A stretch of DNA of 64,000 nucleotides from Pseudomonas bananamidigenes (GTDB taxonomy: Bacteria; Pseudomonadota; Gammaproteobacteria; Pseudomonadales; Pseudomonadaceae): NCBI RefSeq assembly GCF_001679645.1, contig NZ_LRUN01000026.1, positions 1 through 64,000 on the forward strand. Reading direction: 5' to 3'. Below, one piece after another: positions 18,438 to 28,247 of this stretch (its first letter is position 1; every line of letters begins with the position of its first letter). The position numbers and the translations under genes were made by a program. The notes under the pieces are model-generated. The model saw only the letters and a list, made by a program, of their open reading frames with translations. It was not told the DNA's origin and did not search any database.

Positions 18438-18520
18438 GCAGGTCCACAATCCTGGCTTAATCCTGAGGTGGCAGCGTCGCCCGGGAATTTTGAAGATTTG
18501 AACGCTAACGAGGACTCGCA

Positions 18521-19336
18521 ATGCTGCCTTACCCGCAGATCGATCCGGTGGCCCTGGCCATCGGTCCGCTGAAAATCCACTGGTACGGCCTGATGTACCT
18601 GGTCGGCATTGGCGGCGCATGGCTGCTGGCGTCGCGCCGGCTCAACCGTTTCGATCCGACCTGGACCAAGGAGAAACTCTCCGACCTGGTGTTCTGGCTG
18701 TCGATGGGCGTGATTGTCGGCGGGCGACTGGGCTATGTGCTGTTCTACGATCTGAGCGCCTACATCGCCAACCCGACGCTGATTTTCGAGGTGTGGAAGG
18801 GCGGCATGTCGTTCCACGGCGGTTTCATCGGCGTGATGCTGGCGGCGCTGTGGTTCGGCAAGCGTAACGGCAAGTCGTTCTTCCAGCTGATGGACTTCGT
18901 TGCGCCGATGGTGCCGATCGGTCTGGGCGCCGGGCGTATCGGCAACTTCATCAACGCCGAGCTGTGGGGCAAGGCCACCGACGTGCCGTGGGCCATGGTG
19001 TTCCCGCCGTTCAGCGACCCGGCGCAACTGCCGCGTCACCCGTCGCAGCTGTATCAGTTCGCGCTCGAAGGCGTGGCGCTGTTCCTGATTCTCTGGCTGT
19101 TCTCGCGCAAACCGCGCCCGACCATGGCGGTATCGGGCATGTTCGCGCTGTTCTATGGCATCTTCCGTTTCATTGTCGAATTCGTCCGCGTACCGGACGC
19201 GCAACTGGGCTACCTGGCCTGGAACTGGCTGACCATGGGTCAGATCCTCTGCGTGCCGATGATCATCGGCGGGCTGTTCCTGATCTGGCTGGCCTACCGT
19301 CGTGCCCCGTCGGCGCCGGTTGCCCCGACAGCTTAA
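18521..19336 (+). CDS. lgt: prolipoprotein diacylglyceryl transferase
   Basis: Transfers diacylglycerol from phosphatidylglycerol to the lipobox cysteine of prolipoproteins. It has 271 residues and seven membrane segments. The Lgt signature [15 protein letters not shown] is present, as are [16 protein letters not shown] and HPSQLYQ. It is followed after 50 bases by thyA, the conserved Pseudomonas order. Confidence 0.96.
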   Translation: MLPYPQIDPVALAIGPLKIHWYGLMYLVGIGGAWLLASRRLNRFDPTWTKEKLSDLVFWLSMGVIVGGRLGYVLFYDLSAYIANPTLIFEVWKGGMSFHGGFIGVMLAALWFGKRNGKSFFQLMDFVAPMVPIGLGAGRIGNFINAELWGKATDVPWAMVFPPFSDPAQLPRHPSQLYQFALEGVALFLILWLFSRKPRPTMAVSGMFALFYGIFRFIVEFVRVPDAQLGYLAWNWLTMGQILCVPMIIGGLFLIWLAYRRAPSAPVAPTA

Positions 19337-19386
19337 ATATTCGGACCCCGGCGCAGTTGGCCGGGGCTCAAGGACACAGGTAACTC

Positions 19387-20358
19387 ATGAAGCAATATCT
19401 CGATCTGGTGTCGCACGTCATCAACAACGGCACCAAACAGGCCAACCGTACCGGCGTGAACACCATCAGCTTTCCGGGCGCGATGCTGCGCTTCGATCTG
19501 CAGGAAGGTTTCCCGGCGATCACCACCCGCAAGATGGCCTTCAAATCGGCCATCGGCGAGATGTGCGGCTTTCTGCGCGGGGTGAACAACGCGGCCGGAT
19601 TCCGTGCGCTGGGCTGCAAGGTCTGGGATCAGAACGCCAACGAAAACGCCCAGTGGCTGGCCAACCCGTTCCGCCAGGGTGAAGACGACCTCGGCGAGAT
19701 CTACGGTGTGCAATGGCGCAAATGGCCGGCGTACAAGCAGATCCCGCTGAGCAACACCGCCGCCATCGAACAAACCCTGAGCAACGGCTACAAGCAGATT
19801 GCCCAGGGCGAAGAAGACGGCCAGGCCTACGTGGTGCTGTACAAAGCCATCGATCAGGTGCGCCAGTGCGTCGACACGATCATCAAGGATCCGGGCAGCC
19901 GCCGCATCCTGTTCCACGGCTGGAACTGCGCCCAGCTCGATGAAATGGCCCTGCCGCCGTGCCATCTGCTGTACCAGTTCCACCCGAACGTCGAGACCAA
20001 AGAGATCTCTCTGACCCTCTACATCCGCTCCAACGACCTGGGTCTGGGTACGCCGTTCAACCTCACCGAAGGCGCTGCGCTGCTGAGCCTGATCGGTCGC
20101 CTGACCGGCTACACGCCGCGCTGGTTCACCTATTTCATCGGCGACGCCCACGTCTACGAAAACCACCTGGACATGCTCAACGAACAGCTCAAGCGCGAGC
20201 CGTTTGCCATGCCGAAGCTGAAGATCTCGGATCGCGTGCCGGAGTTTGCCAAGACAGGCGTGTACCAACCGGAATGGCTGGAACGGGTGGAGCCGAGCGA
20301 CTTTTCGCTGGAAGGCTACGAGCACCATGCGCCGATGACTGCGCCGATGGCGGTCTGA
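19387..20358 (+). CDS. thyA: thymidylate synthase (long form)
   Basis: Methylates dUMP to dTMP with methylenetetrahydrofolate. It has 323 residues, against 264 in E. coli. The extra length sits mainly in the small-domain region (about residues 70-160) before the catalytic site. The active-site Cys is in [11 protein letters not shown], and the substrate loop [11 protein letters not shown] and C-terminal [11 protein letters not shown] are intact. It needs the folate cycle that folA (33035) supports. A terminator follows. Confidence 0.95.
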   Translation: MKQYLDLVSHVINNGTKQANRTGVNTISFPGAMLRFDLQEGFPAITTRKMAFKSAIGEMCGFLRGVNNAAGFRALGCKVWDQNANENAQWLANPFRQGEDDLGEIYGVQWRKWPAYKQIPLSNTAAIEQTLSNGYKQIAQGEEDGQAYVVLYKAIDQVRQCVDTIIKDPGSRRILFHGWNCAQLDEMALPPCHLLYQFHPNVETKEISLTLYIRSNDLGLGTPFNLTEGAALLSLIGRLTGYTPRWFTYFIGDAHVYENHLDMLNEQLKREPFAMPKLKISDRVPEFAKTGVYQPEWLERVEPSDFSLEGYEHHAPMTAPMAV

Positions 20359-20373
20359 TGCGCGAGTGACAAA

Positions 20374-20410
20374 ACGCTGAGGGAGCCAAATGGCTCCCTC
20401 AGTGTTTTGT
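20374..20410 (+). terminator. rho-independent terminator of thyA
   Basis: The stem CTGAGGGAGCCA/TGGCTCCCTCAG with an AA loop is followed by TGTTTTGT. Confidence 0.9.
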
Positions 20411-20416
20411 TCAGAT

Positions 20417-20514
20417 CGTTCCCACGCTCCGCGTGGGAATGCCGCCATGGACGCTCTGCGTCCAAAGTGACGCAGAGCGTCACGGGATTCATTCCCACGC
20501 AGAGCGTGGGAACG
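20417..20514. repeat. CGTTCCCACGC-type inverted repeat cluster
   Basis: Outer arms CGTTCCCACGCTCCGCGTGG and CCCACGCAGAGCGTGGGAACG flank an inner pair (GACGCTCTGCGTC / GACGCAGAGCGTC). This is a second repeat family, also seen at 24225 and 36363. It lies in the spacer between thyA and cadR. Confidence 0.85.
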
Positions 20515-20532
20515 AGCGATGTTGTGGTGTTG

Positions 20533-20982
20533 TCAGTGGCCGTGGCTTCGGCCCACATGGGAATGCTCGATCTCCGTCGCCACAACCCCGCCACTTACTT
20601 CCAGCCGCTGCAATATCCCGCACTGATCCGCTTCCGGCCCTTCGCCACAACGCTGGCGCAGGTCGAGCAGTTGCGTCTGCAACGCCAACAACCCGTCGAT
20701 CCGCGCCTTGACGTGCTGGATGTGCTCATCGATCAGCGCATTCACGCTTTCGCACTGATCCTGCGGGCTGTCGCGCAAGGCGAGCAGGCTGCGGATTTCT
20801 TCGAGGGTCATGTCGAGGGTGCGGCAGTTGCGGATGAAGGTCAGGCGCTCGGCGTGGGCCTGGGTGTAGACGCGGTAGTTGCCATCGCTGCGGGCCGGTT
20901 CCGGCAGCAGGTTTTCGCGCTCGTAGTAGCGGATGGTTTCCACGGCGCAATCGGTCTGTTTCGCCAGTTCTCCGATCTTCAT
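20533..20982 (-). CDS. cadR: Cd(II)/Pb(II)-responsive MerR-family regulator
   Basis: A 149-residue dimeric metal sensor that activates cadA. The N-terminal winged helix (MKIGELAKQTDCAVETIRYY) is followed by a long dimerisation helix. Cys77, Cys112 and Cys121 fit the metal-binding set of CadR-like proteins. The His-rich tail (EIEHSHVGRSHGH) matches P. putida-type CadR. I start it at 20982; the upstream extension to 21042 would run through its own operator. It is divergent from cadA. Confidence 0.93.
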   Translation of the reverse strand: MKIGELAKQTDCAVETIRYYERENLLPEPARSDGNYRVYTQAHAERLTFIRNCRTLDMTLEEIRSLLALRDSPQDQCESVNALIDEHIQHVKARIDGLLALQTQLLDLRQRCGEGPEADQCGILQRLEVSGGVVATEIEHSHVGRSHGH

Positions 20983-21005
20983 GACGGCAATCTCCAAAAG
21001 GGTGC

Positions 21006-21036
21006 TTGACCCTATAGTGGCTACAGGGTCTTTACT
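21006..21036 (+). promoter_or_regulatory. MerR-type cadA promoter and CadR operator
   Basis: A -35 TTGACC (21006-21011) and a -10 TTTACT (21031-21036) are separated by 19 bases. The spacer carries a dyad GACCCT-TAG/CTA-AGGGTC (21008-21030). The over-long spacer with an internal dyad is the hallmark of MerR-family activation by DNA distortion. Confidence 0.85.
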
Positions 21037-21066
21037 TGGCAACAGGCACCTTCATGGACGCGACCA

Positions 21067-23322
21067 ATGAGCGATTCCCGGCACACCCACAAATCCCACG
21101 CGGAACACGACCACAGCCACACATTGCAGCCTGTGCATAAACACAACCACGGCGCTGATGCCTGCTGTGCATCAAAAGCCGCGGCCCCGTCGCTGATTCG
21201 ACTGAGCGAGGCGAAAAGCGCCGACGCCCGGGTGAGCAGTTTCCGCATCGAAGCAATGGACTGCCCGACGGAACAGACGCTGATCCAGAACAAGCTCGGC
21301 AAACTGGCCGGGATCCAGCAGCTGGAATTCAACCTGATCAACCGCGTGCTCGGCGTGACTCACAATCTGCCGGACACCTCGCCGATCATCGACGCGATCA
21401 AATCCCTCGGGATGCAGGCCGAGCCGCTGGAGGCGGGCGTTGATGCTCCGGCCGTCGCCCCGGTGAAAAAACACTGGTGGCCGCTGGCGCTGTCCGGCGT
21501 CGGTGCGCTCGCGGCCGAAGTGATCCACTTCACCAGCGCCGCCCCGACCTGGGTGGTGGCGATCATCGCGTTGATCTCGATCCTCAGCGGCGGCCTCACC
21601 ACCTACAAGAAGGGCTGGATCGCCCTGAAGAACCGCAACCTCAACATCAACGCCCTGATGAGCATCGCCGTGACCGGTGCGGTGTTGATCGGCCAGTGGC
21701 CGGAAGCGGCGATGGTGATGTTCCTGTTCACCGTGGCCGAGCTGATCGAAGCGCGCTCGCTGGACCGCGCACGCAACGCCATCAGTGGTTTGATGCAGAT
21801 GACGCCAGAACAGGCGACTGTGTTGCAGGCTGACGGCAACTGGGTCGAACTGGATGTGAAAAGCATCGATCTCGGCGCCCGTGTGCGGGTAAAACCGGGC
21901 GAGCGCATCGCCCTGGACGGTGAAGTCGTCAGCGGCAGTTCGACCATCGATCAGGCGCCGATTACCGGAGAAAGCCTGCCGGTGGAGAAAACCGTCGGCG
22001 ACAAAGTGTTCGCCGGCACCATCAACCAGGCCGGTTCGCTGGAATACACCGTGACCGCAGCGGCGAACAATTCCACTCTGGCGCGGATCATCCACGCCGT
22101 GGAACAGGCGCAAGGTGCACGGGCGCCGACCCAGCGCTTCGTCGATCAGTTCTCGAAAATCTACACCCCGGTGGTCTTCGTTCTGGCCCTGGCCGTGGCG
22201 ATCATCCCGCCGCTGTTCATGGGCGCCGCGTGGTTCGACTGGATCTATCGCGCGCTGGTGCTGCTGGTGGTCGCTTGCCCGTGTGCATTGGTGATTTCCA
22301 CCCCGGTGACCATCGTCAGCGGCCTCGCGGCGGCGGCGCGCAAAGGCATTCTGGTCAAGGGCGGCGTGTACCTGGAGGGCGGTTTCAAGCTCGACTATCT
22401 GGCCCTCGACAAGACCGGCACCATCACCCACGGCAAACCGGTGCAGACCGACTACCTGTCCCTCGACCCGACCGCCGACGCCACGGCCCCGGCGATTGCC
22501 GCCGCACTGGCCGGGCGTTCCGATCACCCGGTCTCGCTGGCCATCGCCAATGCGGCTGTGGATAAAGGTTTCGCGACGCTGGCTGTGGATAACTTCGAAG
22601 CGCTGGCCGGACGCGGCGTAAAAGGCGAGGTCAACGGCCAGGCTTATCACTTGGGCAACCATCGATTGGTCGAAGAGCTGGGCCTGTGCTCGCCGCAACT
22701 GGAAGAAAAACTGTTTGCGCTGGAGAAACAGGGCAAGTCCGTGGTGTTGCTGCTCGACCGCTCCGGCCCGCTGGCGCTGTTCGCCGTGGCTGACACGGTC
22801 AAGGAAACCAGCCGCGAGGCGATACGTCAGTTGCATGATCTGGGCGTGAAAACCCTGATGCTCACCGGCGACAACGTCCACACCGCGCAGGCGATCGCGG
22901 CGCAGGTCGGCATCGATCAGGCCAAGGGCGACTTGTTGCCGAGCGACAAACTGCAAGCCATCGAGGACTTGTACGCGCAGGGCCGTCGGGTAGGCATGGT
23001 CGGCGACGGCATCAACGATGCGCCGGCGCTGGCTCGGGCGGAGATCGGTTTTGCGATGGCGGCGGCCGGTACCGATACGGCCATCGAGACCGCTGATGTC
23101 GCCCTGATGGACGACGATCTGCGCAAGATTCCGGCCTTCATCAGCCTGTCGCGCCATACCGCCGCTATTCTGAAACAGAACATCGCACTGGCGCTGGTGA
23201 TCAAAGCGATCTTTCTTGGGGTAACCTTCGCCGGGCTCGCCACCATGTGGATGGCGGTGTTCGCCGACATGGGCGTCAGCCTGCTGGTGGTGTTCAACGG
23301 TTTGCGCCTGTTGCGCAAATAG
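21067..23322 (+). CDS. cadA: P1B-type Cd/Zn/Pb-exporting ATPase
   Basis: A 751-residue inner-membrane metal efflux pump. The N-terminus is His-rich (HTHKSHAEHDHSH, HKHNHGADACC). An HMA-like domain with a Cys in AMDCPTEQT follows, then the transmembrane CPC motif (VACPCALV), the phosphorylation site DKTGTITHG, and the hinge GDGINDAPA. The TGES actuator loop is in APITGESLPVEK. It is expressed from the CadR-controlled promoter upstream. A LysR gene starts 16 bases after the stop but belongs functionally to the next cluster. Confidence 0.94.
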   Translation: MSDSRHTHKSHAEHDHSHTLQPVHKHNHGADACCASKAAAPSLIRLSEAKSADARVSSFRIEAMDCPTEQTLIQNKLGKLAGIQQLEFNLINRVLGVTHNLPDTSPIIDAIKSLGMQAEPLEAGVDAPAVAPVKKHWWPLALSGVGALAAEVIHFTSAAPTWVVAIIALISILSGGLTTYKKGWIALKNRNLNINALMSIAVTGAVLIGQWPEAAMVMFLFTVAELIEARSLDRARNAISGLMQMTPEQATVLQADGNWVELDVKSIDLGARVRVKPGERIALDGEVVSGSSTIDQAPITGESLPVEKTVGDKVFAGTINQAGSLEYTVTAAANNSTLARIIHAVEQAQGARAPTQRFVDQFSKIYTPVVFVLALAVAIIPPLFMGAAWFDWIYRALVLLVVACPCALVISTPVTIVSGLAAAARKGILVKGGVYLEGGFKLDYLALDKTGTITHGKPVQTDYLSLDPTADATAPAIAAALAGRSDHPVSLAIANAAVDKGFATLAVDNFEALAGRGVKGEVNGQAYHLGNHRLVEELGLCSPQLEEKLFALEKQGKSVVLLLDRSGPLALFAVADTVKETSREAIRQLHDLGVKTLMLTGDNVHTAQAIAAQVGIDQAKGDLLPSDKLQAIEDLYAQGRRVGMVGDGINDAPALARAEIGFAMAAAGTDTAIETADVALMDDDLRKIPAFISLSRHTAAILKQNIALALVIKAIFLGVTFAGLATMWMAVFADMGVSLLVVFNGLRLLRK

Positions 23323-23338
23323 AGGAAGAGGGACGGTT

Positions 23339-24202
23339 GTGCTGAGTGCCGAGCTGAAAGCGTTTTACATGGTGGCCCGTCTGGGCAGTATCACCCTGGC
23401 GGCGAAAAAGCTCGGCCTTAGTCAACCGACCGTGACCACCCAGATCCGCAACCTGGAAAGCCAGTATTCGGTGGAGCTGTTCTATCGAGGTGGCCGGCGC
23501 CTGAGTGTCAGCGACGAAGGCGCGCGGCTGTTGCCGATGGTCAAGGCGCTGTTGCAGCAGGAGGCGGATATCGAGTTCTTCCTGCGCAACAGCGGCCAGG
23601 TGCAGGGCACCCTGCGCATCGCTGCCACCGCGCCGTATTACATCCTCGATCTGGTGAAGACCTTCCGCGAGCGCCTGCCGCAGGTGGAAGTGTCGGTGGA
23701 AATCGGCAATTCACAGCAAGTGCTCGAAGCGCTGGAGGATTATCGGGTGGATGTCGCGGCGTCCTCCCAGTTGCTCGATGATGCTCGGCTGATCCGCCGG
23801 GTGCTCGGCAGCGATCCGCTGGTGCTGGCGGTGCATCGCAATCATCCGCTGGCGGCGCACGACCACGTGACGCTGAGCGCCTTGGCCGGACATACCCTGT
23901 TGATGCGCGAACCGGGTTCGACCACTCGGCGGCTCACCGAAGAATTGCTGGCCAGCGCCGGGGTCAGTTTCGGCCCGTTGCTGGAAATCGGCAGCCGCGA
24001 ATCGATCCGCGAGGCGGTGCTGCGCAATATCGGCATCAGCATCATTGCCCGTCAGGAAGTGCCGCACGATCCGCAGTTGCGGGTGCTGACCCTGGAGAAT
24101 GCGCCGCAGATTCCGGAATACCTCTACTGTCTCAAAGAGCGCAAGAATGCGCGCTTGCCGGCGGCATTTCTTGGACTGGCACAGGAAATGTCCCCGGCCT
24201 GA
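23339..24202 (+). CDS. LysR-family regulator, phosphonate-cluster associated
   Basis: A 287-residue LysR-type activator. Its N-terminal winged HTH (ITLAAKKLGLSQPTVTTQIRNLE) is followed by a periplasmic-binding-like effector domain. It starts at a GTG after GAGGAAGAGGG. Its position immediately before a 2-aminoethylphosphonate-type ABC importer suggests the aminoethylphosphonate-associated LysR subgroup (TIGR03339-like). It is also only 16 bases from cadA, so readthrough under cadmium is possible. Confidence 0.85.
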   Translation: MLSAELKAFYMVARLGSITLAAKKLGLSQPTVTTQIRNLESQYSVELFYRGGRRLSVSDEGARLLPMVKALLQQEADIEFFLRNSGQVQGTLRIAATAPYYILDLVKTFRERLPQVEVSVEIGNSQQVLEALEDYRVDVAASSQLLDDARLIRRVLGSDPLVLAVHRNHPLAAHDHVTLSALAGHTLLMREPGSTTRRLTEELLASAGVSFGPLLEIGSRESIREAVLRNIGISIIARQEVPHDPQLRVLTLENAPQIPEYLYCLKERKNARLPAAFLGLAQEMSPA

Positions 24203-24224
24203 TTCCCTGAATACCACTAATGAT

Positions 24225-24249
24225 CGTTCCCACGCTCCGCGTGGGAACG
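24225..24249. repeat. CGTTCCCACGC palindrome
   Basis: A single short palindrome (CGTTCCCACGC with its inverted partner) of the same family as at 20417. It lies between the LysR gene and the importer operon. Confidence 0.8.
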
Positions 24250-24346
24250 ATCCGCGATCTGAGGCGAACCAAAATCCCCGAATACCACTATCGGTCGATT
24301 TTGCCTCGTTGCCATATGACCGACGCATTACAACTCTAGGATTCGT

Positions 24347-24363
24347 CTCATCTGCTTGATGAG
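24347..24363 (+). other. small stem-loop before the importer operon
   Basis: CTCATC-TGCTT-GATGAG forms a 6-bp hairpin ending 8 bases before the ATPase start codon. It could be a 5'-UTR structure or part of a regulator site. No promoter is obvious beyond it. Confidence 0.4.
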
Positions 24364-24371
24364 GCCTGTCC

Positions 24372-25448
24372 ATGAACCCTGCAATCGCAACTGCCCTGAC
24401 CAACCCCGGCGCACCCATGAAAGTGCGCGGCGTGCAGAAGCGCTTCGGCGCCTTCACGGCGCTGGATAACGTCTCTCTCGATGTCGCGGCCGGTGAGCTG
24501 GTGTGTCTGCTGGGCCCGTCGGGCTGCGGCAAGACCACGTTGCTGCGCTGCATCGCTGGTCTGGAGAAGCAGGACAGTGGCGAGTTGTACCTGGGCGAGC
24601 GCGACGTTTCCCACCTCGCGCCACAGGCTCGGGACTACGGCATCCTGTTCCAGTCCTACGCGCTGTTCCCCAATCTGACTGTCGAAGCGAACATTGCCTA
24701 CGGCCTCGCCGGCAGCGGTCGCGACGAAGTACGCCGTCGCGTCGGTCAGATGCTGGAACTGGTCGGCCTCAGCGGCAGTGAGAAAAAGTACCCGGGCCAG
24801 TTGTCCGGCGGCCAGCAGCAGCGGGTGGCACTGGCCCGGGCCCTGGCGCCGGCACCGTCGCTGCTGTTGCTCGACGAACCGATGTCGGCCCTCGACGCAC
24901 GGGTTCGCGAGCATTTGTGCACCGAGCTGCGTCAACTGCAACGTAACCTCGGCATCACCACCCTGATGGTCACCCACAATCAGGACGAAGCCATGCTGAT
25001 GGCCGACCGCATCGCCGTGATGAACAACGGCAAGGTCGAGCAGTACGCCACCCCTCAGGAAATCTACAACCGCCCGGCCACGCCGTTCGTGGCCGAATTC
25101 GTCGGCCAGGGTAACTGGCTGCCGTTCCAGCGCAGCAGCGACAGCCACGCCAAGGTCGGCGGGATGAACCTGCGCCTGGCCGACGGCAGCGTCCACAGCC
25201 CGTCGGGCCGGTTGTTCTGCCGCCCGGAAGCGATCAACGTCAATCCGCTGGTGCATGAAGAAAACCTGTTCCCGGCCAAGGTCCGCGAGATCACCTTCCT
25301 CGGCAACCGCTGCCGCATGAGCTTCGAGCTCGATCAATTGCCCGGTCATGCCTTGCTCGCCGAACTGGCGCCGGAAGCCATGCCGCGCCTCGGTGCCCGG
25401 CAGATCATGGTCGCGCTGCCGCCGCGCAGCCTGCAGGTGTTTGCCTGA
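24372..25448 (+). CDS. ABC importer ATPase (2-aminoethylphosphonate type)
   Basis: A 358-residue cytoplasmic ATPase of the iron(III)/spermidine/phosphonate importer class. Walker [10 protein letters not shown] is at residues 48-56, the signature is [15 protein letters not shown], and Walker B is [14 protein letters not shown]-terminal TOBE-like domain spans about residues 285-355. It overlaps the permease start by one base (TGATG), so the two are translationally coupled. Assignment to 2-aminoethylphosphonate (PhnT-like) rests on the whole cluster. Confidence 0.9.
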   Translation: MNPAIATALTNPGAPMKVRGVQKRFGAFTALDNVSLDVAAGELVCLLGPSGCGKTTLLRCIAGLEKQDSGELYLGERDVSHLAPQARDYGILFQSYALFPNLTVEANIAYGLAGSGRDEVRRRVGQMLELVGLSGSEKKYPGQLSGGQQQRVALARALAPAPSLLLLDEPMSALDARVREHLCTELRQLQRNLGITTLMVTHNQDEAMLMADRIAVMNNGKVEQYATPQEIYNRPATPFVAEFVGQGNWLPFQRSSDSHAKVGGMNLRLADGSVHSPSGRLFCRPEAINVNPLVHEENLFPAKVREITFLGNRCRMSFELDQLPGHALLAELAPEAMPRLGARQIMVALPPRSLQVFA

Positions 25449-27172
25449 TGAGCGCGAACATGGCGCTGCCGCTACCGCACAAGCAGGCACGGCAGGTGTC
25501 CGGGGCCGAGGTCGGCGACCGGATCTTCGTCCTCGGCGGCAAACTTCTGTTGCTGGCGCTGATCGGTGTGGCGGTGCTGTTGCCATTGCTGGCGATCTTC
25601 TGGCGCGGCTTCAGCAGCGAAGCCGGGCAGGGCGGCGGCTGGCTGGCCGCAAAGGAACTGGTGACCAGCGACAACTTCCATTGGCTGCTCGGCAACAGCC
25701 TGAAGGTTTCCCTCAGCGTCGCCGCCATCGTCGTACCGCTGGCCTATCTGTTTGCCTACGCCCTGCAACGCACGTTGATTCCCGGCAAAGGCATCTGGCG
25801 CGGGATTTCGCTGCTGCCGTTGATGGCGCCGTCGATGCTGCCGGGAATCGCGCTGGTCTATCTGTTCGGCAATCAGGGCCTGTTGCGCGGGCTGCTCTCG
25901 GACAACATCTACGGTTTCTGGGGGATTGTTCTGGGTGAAGTGATCTACACCTTCCCACACGCCTTGATGATTTTGCTGTCGGCGCTGTCGTTGGCGGATG
26001 CGCGACTGTTCGACGCCGCGTCGAGCATGGGCGCCAGTCCGGCGAAGGCCTTTCGCAGCATCACCTGGCCGGCAACTCGCCAGGCGGTGTTCGCCGCGTT
26101 CTGCCTCGTCTTCACCCTGACCATCACCGATTTCGGCGTGCCGGTGGTGGTCGGTGGCGACTATCAGGTGCTGGCGCTGGAAGCCTACAAAGCGGTGGTC
26201 GGCCAGCAGCAATTCGGTCGCGGTGCGTTGATCGGCATGGTTCTGCTGCTGCCGGCGCTGTTCAGCTTCGGTGTCGATGCCTGGCTGCGTCGTCGTCACG
26301 GCGACTCCATGAGCGGTCGCGCCCAGGTATTCAAACCGGCGCCATCAAAGAAGCGCGATGCCTGTTATCTGGCCATCGTCCTGCTGATCAGCGCGGCGTT
26401 GCTGCTGGTGTTCGGCATGGCGGTGTTCTCGTCGCTGGTGAAGTTCTGGCCGTACAACCTGTCGCTGTCGCTCAACCACTATCAGTTCAACGAGACCGCC
26501 GGCGGTGGCTGGCTGGCCTACGGCAACAGTCTGAAGATGGCGCTGGGCACGGCGTTGATCGGCAGCGTGCTGATCTTCACCGGCGCCTACCTGATGGAAA
26601 AGACCCGCAGCCAGCGCGGACTGAATCTGACGCTACGCATGCTCAGTTTCGTACCGATGGCGGTGCCGGGACTGGTGCTGGGGCTGGGTTACGTCTTCTT
26701 TTTCAACCTGACCGGTAACCCGCTGCATGTGCTGTACGGGAGCATGACGCTGCTGATCGTCTGCACCATTGCTCACTATCTGACCACCGCGCAGATGACC
26801 GCCACCACCGCGCTGCGCCAGCTCGACGCCGAGTTCGAAGCCGCCGCGCTGTCGCTCAAGGCACCGCTGTACCGGCATTACCTGCGGGTCACCGTGCCGA
26901 TCTGCCTGCCGGCACTGCTGGACATCGTGCGCTACCTGTTCGTCTCGGCCATGACCACCGTTTCCGCAGCGATCTTCCTTTACAGCCCCGACACCATCCT
27001 CGCCGCGGTGGCGGTGCTGAACATGGATGACGCCGGCAACGTCGGCGGTGCGGCGGCGATGTCGGCCCTGATTCTGTTCACCTCGGCGGGCGTGTCGTTG
27101 CTGCTGGCGTGGGCTTCGCGCGGCTTGCTGCGCCGTTCCCAGGCCTGGCGGCAAACGGCGCCCGGCCACTGA
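25448..27172 (+). CDS. ABC importer permease, fused two-domain (2-aminoethylphosphonate type)
   Basis: A 574-residue inner-membrane protein with about twelve hydrophobic segments in two homologous halves, like FbpB-type permeases. Each half carries an EAA-type loop that contacts the ATPase: DAASSMGASPAKAFRSITWP in the first and EFEAAALSLKAPLYRHYLRV in the second. One polypeptide therefore forms the whole channel. It lies between the ATPase and the binding protein. Confidence 0.9.
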   Translation: MSANMALPLPHKQARQVSGAEVGDRIFVLGGKLLLLALIGVAVLLPLLAIFWRGFSSEAGQGGGWLAAKELVTSDNFHWLLGNSLKVSLSVAAIVVPLAYLFAYALQRTLIPGKGIWRGISLLPLMAPSMLPGIALVYLFGNQGLLRGLLSDNIYGFWGIVLGEVIYTFPHALMILLSALSLADARLFDAASSMGASPAKAFRSITWPATRQAVFAAFCLVFTLTITDFGVPVVVGGDYQVLALEAYKAVVGQQQFGRGALIGMVLLLPALFSFGVDAWLRRRHGDSMSGRAQVFKPAPSKKRDACYLAIVLLISAALLLVFGMAVFSSLVKFWPYNLSLSLNHYQFNETAGGGWLAYGNSLKMALGTALIGSVLIFTGAYLMEKTRSQRGLNLTLRMLSFVPMAVPGLVLGLGYVFFFNLTGNPLHVLYGSMTLLIVCTIAHYLTTAQMTATTALRQLDAEFEAAALSLKAPLYRHYLRVTVPICLPALLDIVRYLFVSAMTTVSAAIFLYSPDTILAAVAVLNMDDAGNVGGAAAMSALILFTSAGVSLLLAWASRGLLRRSQAWRQTAPGH

Positions 27173-27207
27173 TTTTCCCAACCTCAACTCAAGACAGGAA
27201 AACGATC

Positions 27208-28233
27208 ATGTTCAAGCCTATGGCCCTGGCCGCTGCTGTGCTCGCTACTTTCAGCCTGAATGCCTTCGCGGCGAAAACCGAGTTGACGGTGTACACCGCC
27301 CTCGAAGCCGAACAGCTCAAGAGCTATAAGGAAGCGTTCGAAAAGGCCAACCCGGACATCGAGATCAAGTGGGTGCGCGATTCCACCGGGATCATCACCG
27401 CCAAACTGCTGGCCGAAAAGGCACGTCCGCAGGCTGACGCGGTGTGGGGCCTGGCGGCGTCGAGCCTGGCGATCCTCGACCAGCAAGGCATGCTGCAAAG
27501 CTACGCGCCGAAGGATCTGGGCAAGATCGGCGCGAACTACCGTGACGCCGCCAACCCGCCAGCCTGGGTCGGCATGGACGTCTGGGCCGCGACCATTTGC
27601 TTCAACACTGTCGAGGCCGAGAAGCAGGGCCTGAGCAAACCGGTGAGCTGGCAGGACCTGACCAAGCCTGAGTACAAAGGCAAGATCGTGATGCCGAACC
27701 CGGCGTCGTCCGGTACCGGTTTCCTCGACGTCAGCGCCTGGCTGCAAACCTTCGGCGAGAAGCAGGGCTGGGCCTACATGGACGGTCTGCACCAGAACAT
27801 CGGCCAGTACGTTCACTCCGGTTCCAAGCCTTGCAAACTGGCGGCGGCCGGTGAGTTCCCGATCGGGATTTCCTTTGAATATCCAGCTGTTCAGTTGAAG
27901 CGTCAGGGTGCACCGCTGGACATCATCCTGCCGAAAGAAGGCCTGGGCTGGGAGATCGAAGCGACTGCCGTGATCAAAGGCACGCCGCATGAAGAAGCCG
28001 CGAAGAAACTGGCCGACTTCTCCGCCAGCGCCCCGGCGATGGATCTGTACAAGGAAAACTTCGCCGTTCTCGCCCAGCCGGGCATCGCCAAGCCGCAGAC
28101 CGAACTGCCGGCCGACTACGAACAGCGCCTGATCAAGAACGACTTTGCCTGGGCCTCGAAGAACCGCGACGAGATCCTGAGCGAATGGCGCAAGCGCTAT
28201 GACGGCAAGTCCGAGAAAGTCGCCGCCAAATAA
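27208..28233 (+). CDS. periplasmic binding protein (2-aminoethylphosphonate type)
   Basis: A 341-residue exported solute-binding protein with a signal peptide cleaved after LNAFA. It belongs to the iron/phosphonate family 1 fold: LTVYTALEAEQLKSYKEAFE, VRDSTGIITAKLLAEK, NPASSGTGFLDV and GISFEYPAVQLKRQGAPLD. The start is the ATG at 27208 with AGGAAA upstream. It resembles the putative 2-aminoethylphosphonate binder PhnS2 (TIGR03261). Confidence 0.88.
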   Translation: MFKPMALAAAVLATFSLNAFAAKTELTVYTALEAEQLKSYKEAFEKANPDIEIKWVRDSTGIITAKLLAEKARPQADAVWGLAASSLAILDQQGMLQSYAPKDLGKIGANYRDAANPPAWVGMDVWAATICFNTVEAEKQGLSKPVSWQDLTKPEYKGKIVMPNPASSGTGFLDVSAWLQTFGEKQGWAYMDGLHQNIGQYVHSGSKPCKLAAAGEFPIGISFEYPAVQLKRQGAPLDIILPKEGLGWEIEATAVIKGTPHEEAAKKLADFSASAPAMDLYKENFAVLAQPGIAKPQTELPADYEQRLIKNDFAWASKNRDEILSEWRKRYDGKSEKVAAK

Positions 28234-28247
28234 CTAACTCACACATC

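Noticed and set aside
21172..23157. A 661-codon frame antisense to cadA
   Set aside because: No motifs are present and the composition is antisense-like; the P-type ATPase is on the other strand.
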